Shown: piece by piece, positions 25,101 through 35,186 of the stretch
Numbering within the stretch: position 1 is the first letter of the stretch
How the letters are laid out: the number at the start of each line of letters is the position of its first letter
Assembly (NCBI RefSeq): GCF_963583255.1
Contig: NC_084804.1
Span: 35,012,453-35,076,452 of the forward strand
Direction: 5' to 3'
Source: Pyrus communis
Lineage: Eukaryota > Streptophyta > Magnoliopsida > Rosales > Rosaceae
DNA length: 64,000 nt
Position numbers and translations under genes: made by a program
Notes under the pieces: generated by a model
Database searches by the model: none
Seen by the model: only the letters and a program-made list of their open reading frames with translations
Told to the model about the DNA's origin: nothing

Positions 25101-26443
25101 AGACTATGTTTCATTTGAGGCACATGAAGAACATTTTGCAATTTAAACGAGTGAGCAGGAGTATGCAAAATAGATGTGCCAATATGATCTATAGACAGAC
25201 CTTTACCATCTCCGATGTACACCTTGTCTTCACCATGGTAGGGAGTAGGAGATTGAATATGTGATATATCATTCGTAATGTGAGAGGTAGCACCCGAATC
25301 AATGAGCCAAGGAGTGGAGGACTTTGCAGTATAGTGAGCACACATGGCAGCAAGTTTAGCTGGAGGAAACTTGCCGGAGATTTCGGGATTCATTCTGTCG
25401 AAGCAATCAAGAGCTTCATGACTAGTAGAGCCACAGATTTGACAAGGAGTTTTGGGTCCTGAAGAGGAAACATGACGATTGAATCCAGAATTATAAGATC
25501 CTCGAGTGAAACCAGAGTTGAAATTCCCACGATTGGAACCACGATTGTAGCTGCGATGAGAACCACGGTTAAAGCCTCGGGTAGAACCACGATTGTAGCC
25601 TCTATTAGAATTATACCGAAAAGAATTCTGAAGTGGTGATGCTCCAGGATTGTGAGCAGCAAGAGCTTGTGGTGGTGTAGGAAGGAGAGGCGGTTGGCTT
25701 TGCACAGAGAATGCATGAAAGGGCTCAGAAGATGAAAGTTTCTTGCGACGCTCCATGGACAACTCCTTAGTGAGCAACAGGCCATGTAATTCATCCAACG
25801 AAGTAGAAGAAAGGCGAAGTAAGATGGAATCAGTGAAAGATTCAAAATCATCAGTAAGACCGGCAAGAGTCGCAGCAATGAGATCACGATCAGTAACAGA
25901 TGCACCAGCGGCAGTGAGAGAATCGGAGATCTCCTTGATTTGTTGAAGATAGTCAGCCATGGATTGAGAGCCTTTCTGAACATTTTGAAGCTTCGAACGC
26001 AATTGATGAATATGTACATCTGAGATACCACAAAAACGCTGCTCAAGCTTGAGCCAGAGATCACTAGCGGAGGAGACACCGACGGTGAACGGAATAATTT
26101 CCTCAGATAGCGTCGAATTGAACCAGATAAGCAAATTCTGATCTTTCTCATACCATTGCTCAAAACCTGGATTGATGGAGCGATCTGGAAGAAAGGGAGA
26201 TGGACAGGGCTCAGTGCCATCAACAAGCCCTAGAAGCTTGTAGCGACGGAGAATCGGAGCAAACAAAGCTCGCCACGGCAGATAATTGGATCGCCGGAGC
26301 TTGATCAGAACCATACTGCCAATGTTCTGAATCGTGAGAGAATTATACATCTGAGAGGTATTGAGATTTGGGGAAGAGGAATTAGGGTTTGAGGGAGGCA
26401 CCGACTCAATTGGAGAAGAAGAATCGGAGGGAGACGCCATCAA
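22082..26443 (-). CDS. Copia gag-pol polyprotein, 1453 residues, intact
   Basis: A single frame encodes all retrotransposition functions. Residue positions are approximate. Gag of the UBN2/retrotran_gag kind occupies 30-250. An Arg/Gly/Asn/Ser repeat region (NRGS motifs) follows at 275-325, then a CX2CX4HX4C zinc knuckle (CQICGSTSHEALDC) near 333. The aspartic protease has LIDSGATSHIT near 380. The GAG-pre-integrase motif WHSRLGHP is near 519. The integrase catalytic core includes HCDVWGPS, RSDSGGEF and PEQNGCVERKHRH (578-690). Reverse transcriptase contains YVDDILVTG near 1127. RNase H contains DADWAG, SSTEAEY and WCDNLSAI (1285-1400). The frame reads through the polypurine tract and stops inside the 3' LTR, a known Copia arrangement. 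Every catalytic motif I looked for is present, so the copy may be autonomous. Gag and Pol are presumably separated by the element's own protease. Confidence 0.95.
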   Translation of the reverse strand: MMASPSDSSSPIESVPPSNPNSSSPNLNTSQMYNSLTIQNIGSMVLIKLRRSNYLPWRALFAPILRRYKLLGLVDGTEPCPSPFLPDRSINPGFEQWYEKDQNLLIWFNSTLSEEIIPFTVGVSSASDLWLKLEQRFCGISDVHIHQLRSKLQNVQKGSQSMADYLQQIKEISDSLTAAGASVTDRDLIAATLAGLTDDFESFTDSILLRLSSTSLDELHGLLLTKELSMERRKKLSSSEPFHAFSVQSQPPLLPTPPQALAAHNPGASPLQNSFRYNSNRGYNRGSTRGFNRGSHRSYNRGSNRGNFNSGFTRGSYNSGFNRHVSSSGPKTPCQICGSTSHEALDCFDRMNPEISGKFPPAKLAAMCAHYTAKSSTPWLIDSGATSHITNDISHIQSPTPYHGEDKVYIGDGKGLSIDHIGTSILHTPAHSFKLQNVLHVPQMKHSLLSAYQFIKDNDCSLTLDIHGSSVKDRFTGRTLLRGQVKDGFFPLHGSSVLSPVTHASTALVSTSANVRIWHSRLGHPSSAIFRKVLSTNKVVVQGTSSLAFFCKDCALAKNHKLPFGTHQSVSTKSLDLLHCDVWGPSPVVSVSGYRYYLLIVDDHSKYSWFFPLKSKSSVFSTFVEYKSYVENTLGNKIKVVRSDSGGEFTSHQFQNFLKLHGILQQFSCPHTPEQNGCVERKHRHLVETARTLFVQSQVPHMFWVEAFSTATYLINRLPLGGVLQSPWELLFGTPPDYFRLRIFGCCCYPWLKPYTTSKLASKSKSCVFLGYSLQHKGYRCLDPVTQRVYISRHVIFDETTFPFQSISSDFPGAPNVLADTSPVNSSVNLHFTIPAAHSVPHVNPPVSVNVPVSPEDLPVLVDVPVPHEDLPVPVDVPVPHVTSSEHSSVNPSSAPSSVPNTHPMLTRSKAGIFKPKAYSATKHPLPDTVDILPTTYLQASKHAHWRAAMQDEINALQSTGTWSLVPFTSQQNIVGCKWVFRVKKHPNGTIDCYKARLVAKGFHQQAGLDYKETFSPVAKPVTIRILLSLAVQYDWFLNQLDISNAFLHGDLQEDVYMQQPPGFSDPSYSTHVCKLRKSLYGLKQAPRAWFDKLFAVLKSLGFHQSQSDASLFVLQESVPVFVLVYVDDILVTGPNPAACQHFIQTLSTVFPVKDLGPLHYFLGLEVQRSAAGLFLHQSKYIFDLLQKTSMDGAKPCLTPLGSIKLDHTGPLLPDPAEYRSIVGALQYLTWTRPDLSFAVNQVCQFMHAPREPHLQAAKRILRFLKATVSHGLWFTKGNVHLTTYSDADWAGCPFDRRSTSGYCIFLGSNLISWSAKKQPTVARSSTEAEYRSLAHTAAEITWICKVFKDLGLQLPQVPSLWCDNLSAISLASNPVFHARTKHIELDYHYIRELVLANLLKVQYVCSQDQLADIHTKSLSKSRFLYLQSKLALGPFDASKFSLRGCKESNKIS

Positions 26444-26591
26444 GATTCAAGAAAAGGAAGCAAGAATCTGAATCAGAGGAGAACAACACCTCAAACAATC
26501 ACGACGGAGAAGACGATCGGAGAAGGCGATCAGAGAAGAGCGGAAGAAGGTAGGATCGAAGAAGCCGTGAGGCGGTGTGGCGATGGTACCA

Positions 26592-26781
26592 TGTATAAAA
26601 CCAAGATCCACAGTTTCTAAATATCTCTCATATATTGATTAATCAGATAAATTACAATGATGCAGCAATGTATATATAGACAGTACACTGCTCTTACAAT
26701 TACAATTATATCCTTGTCTAATCTATTTATTTACATAAGAATCATAACAAACATTTAACTAATTTTGTTTGACTCTTTACA
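26592..26781 (-). repeat. 5' LTR of the intact Copia
   Basis: 190 bp. It precedes a leader of about 148 bp (26591-26444) before the polyprotein start codon. Confidence 0.95.
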
Positions 26782-26786
26782 TACTG

Positions 26787-27480
26787 CAGATAATCCTTTA
26801 TAAAGGATTCTACGGTAAAGACTGATTAAGAAATCTACAGCAAAGGCTGATTAAGGAGTCTACAACAAAAACTGATTAAGGAAAATGCCATGCAGTTTCA
26901 TTGAGGCAAAGTCGATGTTTTTATTAGTAAATAAACTTAGAAGAAAGGCAAGTTGATGTGTAAATAAAATATGACAAGTTGAGTAAGGGTTTCATCAAAT
27001 GTATTTAAAACATTAATACACTTAATTTGTAGCATAATTATGATGACCTTGATGATTATTCTATAATTGAAAAAGAATCCAATCTTTAGTTTGGGTTTTG
27101 TATCAAAGAGCATAACTATCTTATTATTTCGGAATTTTCTCACGTAAAAAAGAAGGTGAAGACCTCATGTAATATTTGAATAGGGAATTTGTAGCTCGAG
27201 CACTTACAATGAATAGTACTATCCACACATTCATTTTTACTTTTCACACGCCCTTCTTAATTTTCGGCCATCAAATCGAATGAATTGAAGAAGATCAATG
27301 GTTAAAAATTAACAATTGATATGTGAAAAATAAAAATGAATGTGTGGCACTTTCCTTTACAATACTTGTATGTTAAATTATTAACAACATTTATTGATTA
27401 TATAATGGAAATGGTGGATTACCATGGCAATTAGAGTCTTTCTCTGTAATGCATTGTTTTCCACATTCAAACCTCCCACT
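26787..27480. repeat. Rest of copy A and start of duplicated segment copy B
   Basis: 26787-26830 continues copy A past the Copia; it aligns with 37627-37660, upstream of dioxygenase 2. Short repeats of CTACAGCAAAGACTGATTAAGGA follow (26800-26885). From 26903 the sequence repeats 20707-21180, so copy B begins here in tandem with A. Copy B is interrupted by the MITE at 27211-27356 and by the composite insertion starting at 27486. Confidence 0.65.
27211..27356. mobile_element. 146-bp MITE with a paralogous empty site
   Basis: The ends form an inverted pair (left ...CCACACATTCATTTTTACTTTTCACA; right TGTGAAAAATAAAAATGAATGTGTGG...). The direct repeat TTACAAT lies at 27204-27210 and 27357-27363. 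Copy A at about 21091-21110 reads straight through (CATTTACAATACTTG) with no insert, so the boundaries are supported by comparison within the window. A 7-8 bp duplication suggests the hAT superfamily. Confidence 0.8.
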
Positions 27481-27734
27481 CTCACTGTTAGATTATATAT
27501 ATGGTTGTTCAGATTGTGACACTTGTCATGAGATTAGAGACTGACTTAGTTTGTTCATAAGCTTGTAACATCAAAGACTATAAAGTCTAATATCTTGTAT
27601 ACTTCTTCGTTAAGAAATAGAATCATGAATTATTCTTCCTTCTTCTTCCTTTCTCTCTGAAGCTCTTTTATCTCTTACAAAGTTTACAATACATAAACCA
27701 AATCATTATGTTCAGCTTACCATGGTATCAATTC

Positions 27735-30342
27735 CCATTGTTGCTTACGCTTGAAGTCACATTCCCATTAGGATGAAGAAGTTAAAATCGTTTGAAATTG
27801 GGGGGCATTTTGGTAATTTTCCCAAGATGCTATAATTGGAGGGAAAACCTCCAGAAAGTCCAAAAGGTTCCCAAAAATGGGCACTTGATTACAGATTCGT
27901 TTTGGGAGCGATCAGGTCGCCAACTCGTCAACTTGACCCACTCGTTTCTCCTCCATCCGACCTTCGTTTTGGGTGATCTTGTTGTCTAGAAAGCTCTTGA
28001 TGAGTCCTACATCTCTATAGTGTTAGATTTCTCATTTTCTTTTCCATTTTTCCAGTTCGAGGTAGCAAAGTCCCTAGGGTTTTCCGTAGTTTTATTATTT
28101 TTTCCGTGATTTCGGCAACCATTTCCTTCAAGTGAGGTATGAAACTTCATGTACTCTTCATAGTCTTCAAGTTGGTATGTTGGTTCCTGGTTTCGTATTT
28201 GTTTTAGAGTTAGGTGTTTAGAACCCTCGAAATCCAATTTTCTTTAGTGAATTTGGATGGTTTCCGGTTAGAATTTGTCATTGGCCTAATTGTGAAAAGG
28301 GTTTCCTTTGTTGAGCTCTAGCTACCATGTAAATTTGAGCTCATTTAGTTAATGTTGAAAATTCAGGTTTTCTAAACCCTCCACCTTGGCTACCACCGCG
28401 TGTGGCGGTGCGTGGGACCGTCCATAAGTGTTGTCTAAGTACCAAATACCTTCTAGTGACCCCGTGAACCTATGTCTAGCTCGTTTCTCGAAATTCAATT
28501 GTTTGGTGTGGAGATCAAATTGGACTGCCACTCGTTTGTGTGATTGACGACAATCCGATCGTTGGATCATCATACAATTTTATGAGCACCCTAATTAGCT
28601 GTTGACCTTTGAGAACTTACAAATTAGAAAATGTGCGGATCTTCCGGATTGAATAACTTTAGATTGTTGACCTTAGTGGACCTACCTTATCGACCGTTGA
28701 TGTTCTAGTCAACGTGCTTTACTCTAGGGTGTTGTTTATCTTTAGTTTGTTGTTGAGGCTTGATGGAGCTTAGTTGGCTCATCTTAATGACGTGTCATTC
28801 CCAGTTGACGTGCGTCTCGATTTACATGCAAGTGGCACTTGGCCTCAGTTTATGTGTCAGTTTTACTAAGTTTCCTCAGTGGGGTTTTATGTGTTGTATG
28901 AGGTTCCTAGAGGCGGAGTTCATGAATCTAGAAGTGCAAATAACCCAGATGACTGACATTAATATTATGAGATATGGTTATTACCCATGAAATTCCTTGT
29001 TATATGATTTGTGGATATGACATGGATTTACAAATGCTTTTATGGAAATGTGTGCTACTATGCTATGTTTACTTGATGATGCTATGGGAAATATATATAC
29101 TTGTGATATGTGAGAGCTAGTAGAAGACCGGTAACCCAGTACATGGGCTAATGTGGGATTAAATCGGAATCTACACCATGTAGCAGTGGTACATGGATGG
29201 TGCTGCTTGGTTAATCCGTAATAAAGGACCATACTACTTTGGGATCGTGCTTGGTTAATTCGCGATGGGCGATCCTTATTACTTAGTTATGGCCATACAT
29301 ATTTAGGGGTGATCATGCTTGATTAATCCGCAATGGGTGATCACTACCTATAGTATTTGTTGGAGTGACTCTGATTGGTTAATCCGTTATGGGGGGTCAC
29401 TACATACATGATGTTCACATGAGTGGTTCTGCTTGGTTAATCCGCAATGGGGGACTCTATCCTGATTGGTTGCCTAATGTAGGCTTCGACTGAACTGTGT
29501 CTCTCTATAGCCCTAGACTATTTATTACATATACGAAAGATGAGATTACGGGCTTGTGTGGCTCAATCTAGAAAGTGACGATTAAATGAAACAGTTTACA
29601 TGATGGTGCTGCATTAAAGAGAATGGTCTCGGATGTGACTCATTCCTACTCATAGCGAAGAGATGAAATTATGAAAAATATACCAATCTCATTCCTATAT
29701 GTCATTATATTATAGATGGTGTGTCATTCATACACAACTTCGGGTTGTGTGATGATTGAATGTTATTTCAACAGACGTGTGGTGAGATTCGAAAATTAAA
29801 TAACCATTCCTATACGTATTAATGAGGTGTATGGTGGTTAAATTATGAAATATGTGGCACTTGGACCCTTGTGATTATTCGGAAAATGAGAAAAGCGAGT
29901 TGTGAGTCACAATCCAAAGAGAATGACGAAATAATATTGACAGTGGATATGGTATATAGAAGAAGTGTCCTATGTGGACGTAGCACTACTTTGACATTTA
30001 ATCATTTGACGTATTTATATTCACATATATGGTATTATTGTCTCACACACAAACTTCGTAGCTTATTCAGGTTTTGATTTTCCCGATGCGTCATTCCTAT
30101 GGCGTAGGATTATTTTGCAGAGTAATGAGTAGTTGTTAGAGAAGAGGTTTGCAGGCAGTGTAGCTATGTGGGTAAGGCACTTAAGAGTAAGTATTACCAC
30201 CCTTTGTTGTAAGTTATTTCCGCTGAGCACTGATGTATATTATATGTATGAGTCTCAATGACTCTATGTATTCTATATTGTATTGATATTGTCCTACTAT
30301 TACGTGTCGATTCCGAGCATATATCAGGATTGGGGTGTGACA
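27735..30342 (+). mobile_element. Large LTR-like unit nested in the old Copia
   Basis: Non-coding, closing in GGGGTGTGACA at 30342, the complement of the starts of the units at 32646 and 34189. It shares GACAATCCGATCGTTGGATC (about 28549-28568) with the complement of 34012-34035, so it is the same family in the opposite orientation. It contains a periodic block at 29200-29460 (see findings). No polyprotein was found, so it is probably a solo LTR or a large non-autonomous retrotransposon derivative. The left boundary is uncertain. Confidence 0.5.
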
Positions 30343-30344
30343 AT

Positions 30345-32392
30345 TAAGATATATTATGTTATGAAATGTCTAAGAAGAAACTCTATTTTTCTAGACATGT
30401 GTTTAATGAGCATGAGTTTCCATACACAGACTTATTGACACATTCCAGAACCACATATTCACCTCATGTTTTACCAACTGCATCTTGTTATATATCTATA
30501 TATCTATAGTTACAGTATCACCATTGTCTAGTTCCACACCTCAATCCATTGATGTTTGCACTAATGTAGCATCATTTGCTCATCATTCCTTTACTCCAGT
30601 AATTATTACTCCAGAATCATCATCATCTCAATCATTCACAAACACAAATCTCCAGCCTATTACTGGTACATTAGACTCTTCTTCTCATTTCCACGTGGCA
30701 CCTGATCTTAGTCTTGATATTCCTTAAGTAGCACATGCATTTACTTCTGACACTCTTTAAATGGTGTTGTCCATTCCTCCACTCAATATCATCTTATTCA
30801 TACTAAAAGTAAGAGATGAATTATAAGGAAGAAAGACGTAGTAGCTATTTTACAAGAGTATGGGGGAGCTGGTTGTCTTTAGTTAAACCAGCAACCTAAA
30901 AATCAGCTATAAAGGTTCTTGTGTGGTTAAATGCCATAAAGGATGAGGTTGATGCACTTCATGCTCAAGGTACTTGGAGTTTAGTTTCTTTGCCTACAAA
31001 TAAAAACTTGGTGGAGGTGCAAATATATTTTTAAAGATCAAGAGACACTCAGATGGTACAATTGTTAGACGTAAGGCCAAAATAGTGACCAAATGCTTTA
31101 GTTAAGAACCTGGATTAGACTATAGTGAGATTTTTAGTCCTATAGTCAAGCCTATGACAGTGAGATTAGTGTTGGCACTAGTTGTTCATTTCAATTGGTC
31201 TCTTAAGCAATTAGATGTCAAATATGTCTTCTTACATGACATTTTACATAAGGAAGTATAAATGACACAGATTCCAGGGTTTAAGGATTCCAATCATCCT
31301 ACTTTAGTTTGTAAGCATCATAAGTCTCTCCATGGCTTGAAACAAGCACCTAGGCCCTGGAATGGTAAATTTACTACTTTTTTTCTTTGTAAATTTGGTT
31401 TCATAAATACATACAATGATTCCCCACTGTTTGTAAAGCAAGTTGAGTATGCAATTGTGGTTTTCTAGTTATATGTCGATGATATTATCATCAATGGGAG
31501 TGCTCTTGATGTTATTCAACAGGTTATAAATGCTCTCACTACTGAGTTTTACATTAAGGACTTAGGTCCATTACATTATTTTTTGGAAATTCAATATACC
31601 CGGACTACACATGGATAATTCTTATCGCAGACTAAGTACATTCAGGATTTATTAACGAAGACTAAGATGCTTAAGTTCGAAGCCTATGATACACCTTGCT
31701 TTCCTTACAATATGCTTCTTAAAGATGATGGTCAGCCATATGGAAATCCAGCTTTACATAGAAGTATTGTAGAGGAATTGCAATACTTGATTTTCACTAG
31801 ACCAGACATAGCATTCTCTGTGCATCAAGTCTATCAGTTTGTGCAGAATCAAATTATATCTCATTTCACTGCTGTCAAAAGGATATTAAGGTATTTGAAT
31901 GGCACCATTTACTTTGGCATATCTGATACCATAGGAAATTTACTTTTGAAAGCTTTGAGTGATGCCAATTGCGTAGAGGATCTCAATGACAGAAGGTCAC
32001 TACTGGTTTAGTGGTATTTTTAGGCTCTAATCCTATTTCCTGGTCCTTAAAAAACAGTAAAAGTTTCAAGTCATCAATTGAAGCTGAATATAGGGCTTTG
32101 TCTTCTACTTCTACATAAATTAACTTGGATAAAGCAGCTTTTTGGTTTTCAGTAGGTTTCATTACCTTATACCCATGTGTTGTTTTGTTGATAATTTATC
32201 TACCATTGCTTTGTCTTTCAATCCAGTGCAGCAGCAAAGGACCAAGTATATTGAAATAGATGTTAATTTTGTCAGAGAAAGAGTGGCCAAGAAACAGCTC
32301 TATGTTTTATTTGTGTTATCTTTTAAAGACATCCTTACAAAGGGGTTAAGTTATCCTCTTTTTCATACACATTGTGGCAATCTCATGCTTTG
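30345..32392 (+). pseudogene. Copia integrase end, RT and RNase H remnant
   Basis: It reads through an integrase C-terminal fragment (KKKLYFSRHVFNE), the linker, and RT pieces: HAQGTWSLVSLP, EPGLDYSEIFSP, LHGLKQAPRPWN, and LYVDDIIINGS at about 31468-31500. Further on are LQYLIFTRPDIAFSVHQV, a degraded RNase H start (LSDANCVEDL, normally DADWAG) and DNLSTIALSFNPV. Stops occur at 31260, 31468, 31617 and 32009, among others, with at least one frame change. Non-functional. Confidence 0.8.
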
Positions 32393-32645
32393 ATCTTCAA
32401 AGCATGAGTTGAGGTTAGAATATATATGTGGTAGTTTAGATTGACACTTGTCATCAGATTAGAGACTTAGTTAGTTGATAAGCTTGTAATATCCAAGATT
32501 GTAAAGTCTAACATCTTGTATTACTTCTTCATTAAGAAATAGAATCAAAGAATTGTTCTTCCCTCGTCTTCCTTTCTCTCGAAAACTCTTTTCTCTCTTA
32601 CAAAGTATACAATACATAAATTGAGACATTCTATAGAGCTTAACT

Positions 32646-33724
32646 GACACACCTTCACCCGGAATGTCCACTAGGACTCCAAATCGAGCTGTGTTGACCG
32701 ACACCTGGAAGGTGACGAAGCCATAAAGTATAGGGATGTAGAAAATGTGAAAATGTGAATAAATTTAAACCTAAAAGTACCTAAAGACAAGAGTGCGATG
32801 TGAGCGGGAATGAACCCATTTCACATGCGACGTCAGAGCATAAGTAAAGTACAGTAGTGTGGGTAAGGATCATACCCCCATAGGTAGCCACATATGCTGA
32901 GATTTGCCAAGAATCCTCGTCGATATGAACCTTCAGCAACTAAAACCTGGAGGGGTGCAAAAACAAGGGTGAGTGGGCCTAAAAATAAAGTTTTTAATAA
33001 AAACCTTTTGAAAACATTATAACCCTTTGCCATAAAACCCGTATAATTTTCCAGAAAATAATAATACATACGTATATAGAAATCATGCTCGAGAGTAGTG
33101 AAAACCGAGTATATGCCATGTCAAGTATCTCAGCAATAAAATAAGTAGGCCAAGTGAAATAAATCAATGTAAATGATATGTCAGCCGGAATCACCTAATA
33201 TGACCTGTACGGCTGAACCTATAGCTCATTAACCAATTCCTGCACACAAGTCGGAACCACCTAATGTGGTATGTATGACAGGGCTGGGTGTAAATAACTA
33301 CGCTCAAGTGCTACGATCATGTGAAGGCTGTGCGAATAATCGCGGGTCACCTACTAGTCGGAACCACCTAATATGGTCTGTACGACAGGCTTATGCACCA
33401 AACTTGAATCCAAGGTGAGCGTGCAGTGTGGGAGCTGAACATCACATGAAGGACTGTGCCCTGGCCACAAGCGGAAACACTAACACCGGAGTGCAGGATA
33501 ATGAGCTATACATGCCTCTACGTATAACCATAACCAATGCAACCACTAACATCATACAGTACTCACTTGAAACTTACCTAGCCTCTGTAACGTCATACAA
33601 TAATATGCATATACATACCAATGCATATAATGAAATGAAATGCAAGCATGACATGGCATTTAAAAGAATGCGCTCGTTTCGAAATAGTTTATGGCAAAAT
33701 GTAAAGCATATATATACGTGTGTG

Positions 33725-33755
<31 letters not shown>

Positions 33756-34188
33756 TTGTGTATGTGTGTATATATCTAGAAAACCAAAAGCCCACTCACC
33801 TGGAGTCCACGCTACAAGTCCTTAGCACAACATCAAGGCATCACGAACAACCAGCGCCTAGAACAATTATCAAATCATGTCTTAGAATTCTTATCAATAG
33901 AACCTATAACTTACATATCCTATTCAGGAAGATCCGTAAGTCAGATTCCTGATCCGTAAGTTTCTAATATCCTTAAATATTACGTATTATAACATATCAA
34001 AATTTGGTGACAACCCAACGATCGGATCGTCAATTGCTATAATAATCAAGTGGCAGACCTTAATGAAACTATGTTCAAATGATGAAAATTCGTCAATCAG
34101 ACTTCACCCATGGAATCAGGGTATTCAAATTTAGCCTAGGAAGGTTAGGGGACGTCTTGGCCCACGCGTCGTCGTAGGTGGTGGTCTA
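32646..34188 (-). mobile_element. LTR-like unit 1
   Basis: It starts TGACACACC directly after the old Copia LTR and aligns over most of its length with the unit at 34189 (shared AACCTGGAGGGG, GTCGGAACCACCTAA, CGAATAATCGCGGGTCACC and AAACCAAAAGCCCACTCAC). It is probably cut by insertion of unit 2. Its hairpin motifs are described under findings. No coding potential was recognised. Confidence 0.55.
33719..33769. repeat. (TG)n microsatellite
   Basis: TG dinucleotide run with a few interruptions (TTTGTG) inside LTR-like unit 1. Confidence 0.9.
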
Positions 34189-35137
34189 ACACACCCCGAC
34201 CGAGATCAGAGCATGCTGGCCATCACGTGGAAGTGAAGTAACCATGTGCACAGTGCGGAAGCTAATAAATAATAATAAAAGTACGAATAAATAAAAACCC
34301 AACTATACACAAAGTAAATAACATACATGTGCAAGCGTAAGTGTGAGAAACAAAGTTCAGAGCATGGAAGACCTAGTGCAGTCCGGGAGAAACAACACTA
34401 AATAAACACACCCGAAGGTGGTCCTACACTGGTGATAATCTGTCAGATAAACCAGGAAAATCCTCTGGGGGAGCCACCAAAAGCACTAGCCAAACTAGAA
34501 CCTGGAGGGGCGCAAAACAGAAAGCGTGAGTGGGCAAAAACAAAGCTTTTCAAAAACCATTTCATAAACAAAGTTCTAACCCCTCGCCGTAAAACCTGTA
34601 TACTTCCTAAAAAAATAGAATATATACATATATATAAATCATGCTCAGAAATATGCCATGCCAAATGCCTCGAAATAAAATGCAAGTACTCAGGTAATGC
34701 CAAACAATGATGTAACCTGTCAGCCGGAGTCACCTAACGTGACCTGTACGGTTGAATCTAGAGCTCAAATCTCCATCTCACTAACTATACCTGCACACGA
34801 GTCGGAACCACCTAAAGTGGTCTATACGACAGGACTGGGTGTATAATAAGTACGCTCAAGTGCTATGATCACGTGAAGACTAGGCGAATAATCGCGGGTC
34901 ACCTACGAGTCGGAACCACCTAAAGTGGTCTGTACGACTGGACTGTGCACCTAACTTGGATCCAAGATGAGCGTGTGGTGCAGGAGGTGAACATCACATG
35001 AAGGACTGTGCCCAACTCTAGGCGGGAGCACTAACACCGGGGGTGCATGTTATGAGCTCTCTATGCATCTCAAATCACTACTGAACATAAACATAAACCA
35101 TAACTTACCTGGCACTTACCTGTGCGTCCACAGCACC

Positions 35138-35186
<49 letters not shown>

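Larger units (their letters stand above)
21919..26781 (-). mobile_element. Intact, very young Ty1-copia retrotransposon (4.86 kb)
   Basis: The LTRs at 21919-22108 and 26592-26781 (190 bp) differ at a single base (T21971 versus C26644). A 5-bp direct repeat, TACTG, lies at 21916-21920 and 26782-26786. If that is the target duplication, the LTRs are 188 bp and end TG...TA in element sense; otherwise they end TG...CA with only TAC duplicated. The polypurine tract (CTTGAGGGGG in element sense, 22119-22109) abuts the 3' LTR. After the 5' LTR comes TGGTACCAT, only partly like the usual primer-binding site. One uninterrupted gag-pol frame fills the interior. Short LTRs and small size suggest an Ale/Retrofit-type lineage (inference). 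Confidence 0.95.
27486..32645 (+). mobile_element. Old, decayed Ty1-copia with a nested LTR-like insertion
   Basis: The 5' LTR (27486-27722) and 3' LTR (about 32413-32645) share most of their sequence, for example GAGATTAGAGACT, AAGCTTGTAA and TTAAGAAATAGAATCA, but are clearly diverged. The primer-binding site TGGTATCA starts at 27723. A pol remnant occupies 30345-32392. Everything from gag to early integrase is absent, and 27735-30342 is filled by a different element. The left flank CTCAC (27481-27485) recurs at 37090-37094, beyond the units inserted after the 3' LTR. Confidence 0.75.

Noticed and set aside
25390..26226. 278-codon frame on the minus strand within the intact Copia
   Set aside because: It is an out-of-frame shadow of the gag region; the 1453-codon frame contains all recognised domains.
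33428..33952. 174-codon frame in LTR-like unit 1
   Set aside because: Translation crosses the TG microsatellite (runs of Cys-Val) and repeat DNA shared with unit 2, where the frame is not conserved.
33182..34938. CRISPR-like interpretation of the repeated hairpin motifs
   Set aside because: Spacing is irregular, copies differ in sequence, there are no unique spacers of uniform length, and the sequence is a plant genome.
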